A DNA stretch of 64,000 bases. Origin: Rhynchopus sp. YZ270_cl-10. Lineage: Eukaryota; Euglenozoa; Diplonemea; Diplonemida; Diplonemidae. The notes beneath the pieces are model-generated. The model ran no database searches. It was not told where the DNA came from and saw only the letters and a list, made by a program, of their open reading frames with translations. The stretch lies in assembly GCA_964035575.1 (NCBI GenBank), contig OZ037884.1:1054001-1118000 (forward strand), read 5' to 3'. Position numbers and translations under genes: made by a program. Shown here in pieces: positions 61,500 to 64,000 of the stretch (positions within the stretch are counted from its first letter, which is position 1; every line of letters starts with the position of its first letter).

Positions 61500-62465
61500 G
61501 TTTTTGAAAACATATCAGTTTAACCCTTTAGACCCCAAGCCGTTTTTTGGACCCACTTTTGAGTTTTAGTTTTTGGGGATCTCCAACCGGTGAAGGGACC
61601 CCAGATGCAAATTTTTGATCGTACCTGGCCGCAATTGAAAGATTTTGAACACGGCTTTCAATTCCATTTTTTTAAGGTTTTTTTCGAAAAAAAATATTAT
61701 CCCCAAAATGAGGTAAGCATAAAATCCGCCTTTCGGTTTTTTACTCGTCCAGCCGAGCGAGGGAATATCCCTAAATTATTGCTCTCCGAAAATGGCGTTA
61801 TTTGAAAGATTCGCCACAAAATCTTTTCAAAGAAAAAAAAATCGAGCAAAAAGTCCAAGTAGAACCCAACTTAGATGAGTGTAGCTCTGTTAGCAGCATG
61901 TCTAAAAATCGATTTCCCTAACGATTTACACTGAAACACCACCACACACGTAAAAAAGCGATTTTTTCACGTTTTTGGGCATCTACAGGCCCCGAAACAC
62001 CCCCAGAATGGGTCAGAACGACCCTGTGTGCCGAAAATTCACAAAAAAAGCACCCTGCAATACGAAAAAATAGTGAAAACCCGGCTTATAGTGTGTTTTG
62101 GGTGGGAATAAGGCAAAGAATAGTCAGAAAAACAGTGATTTTGGTGGTGGTTCTCACGAACTTCCAAAGTGCATTCAGATGCACAAAAGTTTTCGATTGT
62201 TGCTTCTTTTGACAGATTTGACATCAAATCTTTCCAAAAATGTAAAAATATTTTCACGAAAATGAGTAGAACCCCACTTACCAACCCTACTAGCCTTACG
62301 ACCTTAGCAATGTTAAACCCGTGATTTGGTGGTAAAATCTCACCAAAATCCGAGGTAATCACAGATGCATAAAAGTTTTCGATTTTGGCGTATTTTGAAA
62401 GCTGTGTACGAAATCTTTCCACACAAAAAAAGTGTTTTCACGAAAACGAGTAGAAATTTTTTGAT
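61500..62465. repeat. Diverged tandem units of about 183-190 bp
   Basis: CAGATGCACAAAAGTTTTCG (62172) and CAGATGCATAAAAGTTTTCG (62361) with AAATCTTTCCA and TTTTCACGAAAA about 40-90 bases later in each; an older unit starts near 61608. No gene. Confidence 0.7.
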
Positions 62466-62489
62466 CACATGGGGTGTCCCGGCGGTACC

Positions 62490-62620
62490 ACACTAACACC
62501 CACTTACGCACACTTTCACCCCATTTCACCCCATTTCACCGAATTACACCCACTTTCACCCCATTACACCCACTTACACCCACTTACACCCCATTACGCC
62601 CCATTACACCCCATTACACA
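62490..62620 (+). repeat. Minisatellite of ACACCCCATT / ACACCCACTT units
   Basis: About a dozen 10-bp units such as CACCCCATTACACCCACTT. Confidence 0.85.
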
Positions 62621-62854
62621 TGAATTACAACGCCTTGGTGTTTTGGTCTTTACTAAAGGGATGTGCGGACGACACCAAAAAAATTGAATTTTTTTGCGAT
62701 ATTTGGTGCTCCAAAAATTTGCCGGAACCGAAAATCGTGTAGTTTGGGGGTATTGAGGCCAGAAAAAATTTGTGTGAATACATGAAAATATTCCTGATAG
62801 GGTGGCATTCGGCCAAAACATCAGCTGTTTTGGTCATTTTTGCCTTGTACAGTG

Positions 62855-63464
62855 CTGTGTACTGTGTATTGTGTACTGTGTACTGTGTACTGTGTACTGT
62901 GTACTGTGTACTGTGTACTGTGTACTGTGTACTGTGTACTGTGTACTGTGTACTGTGTACTGTGTACTGTGTACTGTGTACTGTGTACTGTGTACTGTGT
63001 ACTGTGTACTGTGTACTGTGTACTGTGTACTGTGTACTGTGTACTGTGTACTGTGTACTGTGTACTGTGTACTGTGTACTGTGTACTGTGTACTGTGTAC
63101 TGTGTACTGTGTACTGTGTACTGTGTACTGTGTACTGTGTACTGTGTACTGTGTACTGTGTACTGTGTACTGTGTACTGTGTACTGTGTACTGTGTACTG
63201 TGTACTGTGTACTGTGTACTGTGTACTGTGTACTGTGTACTGTGTACTGTGTACTGTGTACTGTGTACTGTGTACTGTGTACTGTGTACTGTGTACTGTG
63301 TACTGTGTACTGTGTACTGTGTACTGTGTACTGTGTACTGTGTACTGTGTACTGTGTACTGTGTACTGTGTACTGTGTACTGTGTACTGTGTACTGTGTA
63401 CTGTGTACTGTGTACTGTGTACTGTGTACTGTGTACTGTGTACTGTGTACTGTGTACTGTGTAT
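62855..63464 (+). repeat. Heptamer satellite (GTACTGT)n, about 86 units
   Basis: Perfect but for one unit near the left end (GTATTGT). Ends about 75 bases before the duplicated leader of the last gene. Confidence 0.98.
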
Positions 63465-63537
63465 CTATATCGCGAGATGACTCCTTAAGGGACGCCATGG
63501 GTTCCCGTGCTTAGAACCCACCCCTTTGTGGCAATGG

Positions 63538-63681
63538 TTGTGACAACAAAAGGTACCCATCTTCAGAACCCTTCAGAACCATCCTTTCATCAAATGCGTA
63601 CTCACATACCACCCACAGGTTTAAACAATAGTATGCGTCTGCTTCTGCTGCTGGCGGTGTGTGTGCTGCAATGCGATGCAG
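63538..63681 (+). repeat. Duplicated leader and signal-peptide block, copy 2
   Basis: Near-identical to 57646-57789. It starts about 75 bases after the end of a GTACTGT satellite, so the satellite sits directly upstream of this gene copy. Confidence 0.93.
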
Positions 63682-64000
63682 AAAAGCATAGTTGGTTCAT
63701 GGCAACAAACTACCAAGGTAGAGGTCTCGAGTTCGTTACTGCTGAACGTTACACCATGACTTACTTGATCGCACTGCCAGGCCTAGGCCCAATCGTGCGT
63801 GACTGCCTAAATTGCGTACACACTAGCTGCTATGCGCAAACTTGGGAGGGTCCAAAAGACAGACTGCGGCCTTTGGTTTCGAAGCCGTCATCAGCTTCAC
63901 TGGACCTCGAGATCAAGTTCGATATTTGGGAGGATAAAAATAACTATTTCTGCGGTGCCGGACCAGGACAATTTACCTATGATAAGATTTCCAACCAGAC
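63633..64000 (+). CDS. Paralogue of the secreted multidomain protein, cut by the window end
   Basis: 122 codons open to the last base. The signal peptide MRLLLLLAVCVLQCDA is the same as in the 57741 gene but for one residue. The mature part keeps landmarks (NYQGRG for AYQGSRG, YTMTYLIAL for YTMSYSIGL, SLDLEIKFDIWE for PLDLEINFAVWE, FCGAG for SCAGDG) while the residues between differ strongly. It runs off the window, so later domains are not visible. It forms a tandem pair with the gene at 57741. Confidence 0.88.
   Translation, partial: MRLLLLLAVCVLQCDAEKHSWFMATNYQGRGLEFVTAERYTMTYLIALPGLGPIVRDCLNCVHTSCYAQTWEGPKDRLRPLVSKPSSASLDLEIKFDIWEDKNNYFCGAGPGQFTYDKISNQ

Noticed and set aside
1-64000. Retroviral, LTR, Polinton or other virus-derived elements
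   Set aside because: Looked for capsid, integrase, protease, envelope or paired LTRs and saw none; the only reverse transcriptase is of LINE type.

Overview
The window is nuclear DNA of a single-celled eukaryote, most likely a euglenozoan and perhaps a diplonemid. Reasons seen in the sequence: (1) a membrane adenylate cyclase with the trypanosomatid-like catalytic block; (2) a coiled-coil protein whose N-terminus carries the helix ending in a K(Y/H)GPxP-type motif that I know from many euglenozoan proteins; (3) every convincing host gene is on the + strand, behind T-rich tracts that could serve as trans-splice acceptors; (4) two genes also have short conventional cis-introns (five in all, each starting GTAT and ending YAG). 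The lineage call is inference; no rRNA or spliced-leader gene is visible.

Layout. 1-9 kb: palindromes and a nest of non-autonomous DNA transposons. 9.1-16.2 kb: a coiled-coil protein with 80 glycine codons in a row and a 1,503-residue mucin-like multi-pass surface protein. 16.2-33.3 kb: no host gene seen; TIR elements, foldback palindromes, short dispersed motifs and large perfect satellites. 33.3-36.1 kb: an open LINE-type reverse transcriptase. 36.6-45.3 kb: a zinc-finger RNA-binding protein (3 exons), RanBP1 (4 exons) and the adenylate cyclase. 45.3-56 kb: TIR elements, satellites and two fragments that resemble a tyrosine recombinase. 56.4-64 kb: a GILT thiol reductase with an in-frame TGA exactly at its first catalytic cysteine (a probable selenoprotein), then a secreted multidomain protein and a second, diverged copy of it running off the end.

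The most notable results are: the UPGC-type GILT selenoprotein candidate; a nest of elements (one TIR element split by an 8-bp-TSD element and a TA-TSD element, the former itself split by another TA-TSD element) that is proved by an unsplit copy at 48.65-49.57 kb; satellites of 5, 7 and 9 bp that all share the core TACTG, all lie in the same orientation, and in one case sit inside a TIR element; and a family of short + strand motifs ending in pyrimidine tracts that may be mobile or leader modules. Host genes do not form one pathway, though the zinc-finger protein and RanBP1 both belong to RNA handling and nuclear transport. No retroviral, Polinton-like or other virus-derived element was recognised.
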